This document shows positions 5,646 to 5,933 of a stretch of DNA of 5,933 bases, piece after piece. Below the pieces are notes generated by a model. The model was given only the letters and a program-made list of their open reading frames with translations, did no database searches and was not told where the DNA came from. The stretch lies in NCBI GenBank assembly GCA_021795795.1, contig JAJYPA010000507.1, forward strand, positions 1-5,933, written 5' to 3'. The stretch is from Pseudomonadota bacterium. Lineage in GTDB: Bacteria > Pseudomonadota > Gammaproteobacteria > Halothiobacillales > Halothiobacillaceae. The position numbers and the translations under genes were made by a program. How positions within the stretch are numbered: position 1 is the first letter of the stretch; every line of letters starts with the position of its first letter.

Positions 5646-5700
5646 CCGTGTAGGCTTTCTGTAGGCTTTTCGCCCCCGTGTAGGCTTTCTGTAGGCTTTT
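5646..5700. repeat. Two 25-bp direct repeats (four GTAGGCTTT motifs) upstream of int: candidate arm-type or excisionase sites
   Basis: The 25 bases at 5646-5670 recur exactly at 5676-5700 (30-base period). Each copy holds two GTAGGCTTT motifs 11 bases apart, at 5650, 5661, 5680 and 5691. An 11-base step is about one helical turn, so proteins bound at adjacent motifs would sit on the same DNA face. Known: integrases of this class bind short repeated arm sites beside the att core, and excisionases or AlpA proteins bind repeats in the same zone. Inferred: these are arm sites for the integrase N-terminal domain or binding sites for the AlpA-like protein. Because they lie between the start codon and the candidate promoter, binding would also repress int. 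Confidence 0.75.
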
Positions 5701-5713
5701 ATCTAAAAAATCA

Positions 5714-5745
5714 TAGCGTACCTTCTCGCGCTTCATAGTACGCTA
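5714..5745. repeat. 8-bp perfect inverted repeat (TAGCGTAC ... GTACGCTA): candidate operator
   Basis: The arms 5714-5721 and 5738-5745 are exact reverse complements with a 16-base spacer (centre to centre 24 bases, about two helical turns). The right arm overlaps the candidate -10 of the integrase promoter, as an operator would. On the minus strand the left arm is followed by TGATTTTTTAG, so it could also fold as a weak terminator that blocks read-through from the host. I favour an operator or accessory recombination site. Confidence 0.6.
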
Positions 5746-5762
5746 AATTACAGGGTTTTCAA
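5735..5762 (-). promoter_or_regulatory. Candidate promoter for the integrase gene
   Basis: On the minus strand TTGAAA (5762-5757) is followed after 16 bases by TACTAT (5740-5735), a fair sigma-70-like pair. Transcription would start near 5728 and give a leader of about 95 bases that crosses both 25-bp repeats before the integrase ATG. TATGAT at 5715-5710 is an alternative -10 without a good -35. The match is modest, so confidence is low. Confidence 0.35.
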
Positions 5763-5825
5763 TGGGTAGCGGGGGATCGTCCGTACTTCTTCGGATGGTG
5801 CGGAACCACAAAAAACGCTGTTTCC

Positions 5826-5875
5826 CCTGCTTTGGGAGCAGGATGTCGTAGGTTCGAATCCTATCGCCCCGACCA
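5826..5875 (+). other. att site: 3' portion of tRNA-Pro (anticodon TGG), element/chromosome junction
   Basis: Seen: anticodon stem CCTGC/GCAGG (5826-5830, 5838-5842) with the 7-base loop TTTGGGA and anticodon TGG at 5833-5835; variable ATGTC; T-arm GTAGG-TTCGAAT-CCTAT (one G-U pair); acceptor 3' strand CGCCCCG, discriminator A, and encoded CCA at 5873-5875. The 5' acceptor strand CGGGGCG and a D-arm are absent upstream, where unrelated sequence is found. Known: islands using tRNA targets leave just such a 3' copy at one end. It is therefore not an expressed tRNA; the functional gene is expected at the other end of the element. The identity block probably begins at 5825 or 5826. Confidence 0.88.
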
Positions 5876-5893
5876 ATCAAAGCAAGGTGAGCC

Positions 5894-5933
5894 ATGTCTG
5901 AGCCCACGGAAGTGGAAGCGGCCTTTTGGCGGC
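5894..5933 (+). CDS. Host gene, 5' end only (13 codons visible)
   Basis: An ATG at 5894 follows AGGTGA (four bases upstream) and opens MSEPTEVEAAFWR to the window edge. It begins 18 bases after the tRNA-Pro CCA end. The 'MS-acidic-E-FW' opening resembles the start of general-stress pyridoxamine 5'-phosphate oxidase-like proteins of alphaproteobacteria, but 13 residues are too few for an identification. It lies outside the element, in chromosomal DNA. Because the tRNA fragment is so close upstream, its original promoter may have been that of the tRNA, now displaced by the insertion. Confidence 0.6.
   Translation, partial: MSEPTEVEAAFWR

Larger units (their letters stand above)
1..5875. mobile_element. 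Right end of an integrated genomic island (P4-like integrase, tRNA-Pro target)
   Basis: Seen: a tyrosine integrase gene lies about 190 bp from a 50-bp tRNA-Pro 3' fragment that lacks its 5' half, and all genes to the left run in one direction away from this junction. Known: P4-type integrases insert islands into the 3' ends of tRNA genes and regenerate the tRNA at one end while leaving a copy of its 3' part at the other. Inferred: the fragment faces right, so the element lies to its left and ends at about 5875. The left end, with the reconstituted tRNA-Pro, is outside the window. Gene content (AlpA-like regulator, CHC2 and DUF3987 proteins) suggests an excisable element with its own replication functions. 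No capsid, conjugation or cargo gene is visible, so whether it is a satellite prophage, an ICE/IME or a plain island cannot be decided here. Confidence 0.85.

Noticed and set aside
5646..5700. A CRISPR-like array
   Set aside because: Only two 25-bp units with a 5-base gap and internal 9-mer repetition; no spacers of normal length and no cas genes.
5750..5875. A complete tRNA-Pro gene
   Set aside because: The 5' acceptor strand CGGGGCG and a D-arm are missing upstream of 5826; only the 3' part is present.

Overview
This window looks like the right-hand end of an integrated mobile element, with its junction to the host chromosome at about position 5875. The host is a fairly GC-rich Gram-negative bacterium. 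The gene families (a DUF4102/P4-type tyrosine integrase, an AlpA-type regulator, a CHC2 zinc-finger protein and a DUF3987 ATPase) and the tRNA-Pro sequence fit an alphaproteobacterium. Acetobacteraceae is my best guess, but that is an inference from style and not a database result.

Layout from right to left, which is the direction in which every element gene is transcribed. (1) 5894-5933 is the start of a host gene on the + strand. (2) 5826-5875 is the 3' portion of a tRNA-Pro (anticodon TGG), from the anticodon stem to the encoded CCA. No matching 5' half precedes it, so it is read as the att duplication at the element's end, with the intact tRNA-Pro predicted at the far left end outside the window. 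(3) 5636-5825 is the att-proximal control region. It holds a candidate integrase promoter, an 8-bp inverted repeat over its -10 region, and four copies of a 9-bp motif arranged as two 25-bp direct repeats. (4) 4304-5632 is the integrase. (5) 4202-4303 is a short intergenic stretch with a perfect 9-bp DnaA box next to an AT-rich segment and an 8-bp direct repeat, a candidate origin. (6) 3799-4201 holds a small uncertain ORF and a leader full of potential RNA hairpins, including a terminator-like one. (7) 1-3798 is a compact operon: AlpA-like regulator, CHC2 zinc-finger protein, DUF3987 ATPase, and four small or unknown genes. The last one runs off the left edge.

Five successive junctions in that operon (CHC2 to DUF3987 and on to the left edge) use exactly the same 4-base ATGA stop/start overlap, each preceded by a Shine-Dalgarno-like purine run. 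This implies a translationally coupled set made in fixed proportion. The likely logic is a P4-like or ICE-like island: the integrase and AlpA-type factor control integration and excision at tRNA-Pro, and the CHC2 plus DUF3987 proteins serve replication of the excised form, perhaps from the DnaA-box region. The four downstream proteins are unknown partners conserved in position. No toxin, resistance, defence or transfer gene is visible, so any cargo lies further left. No convincing protein gene was found on the + strand apart from the host gene at the right edge.
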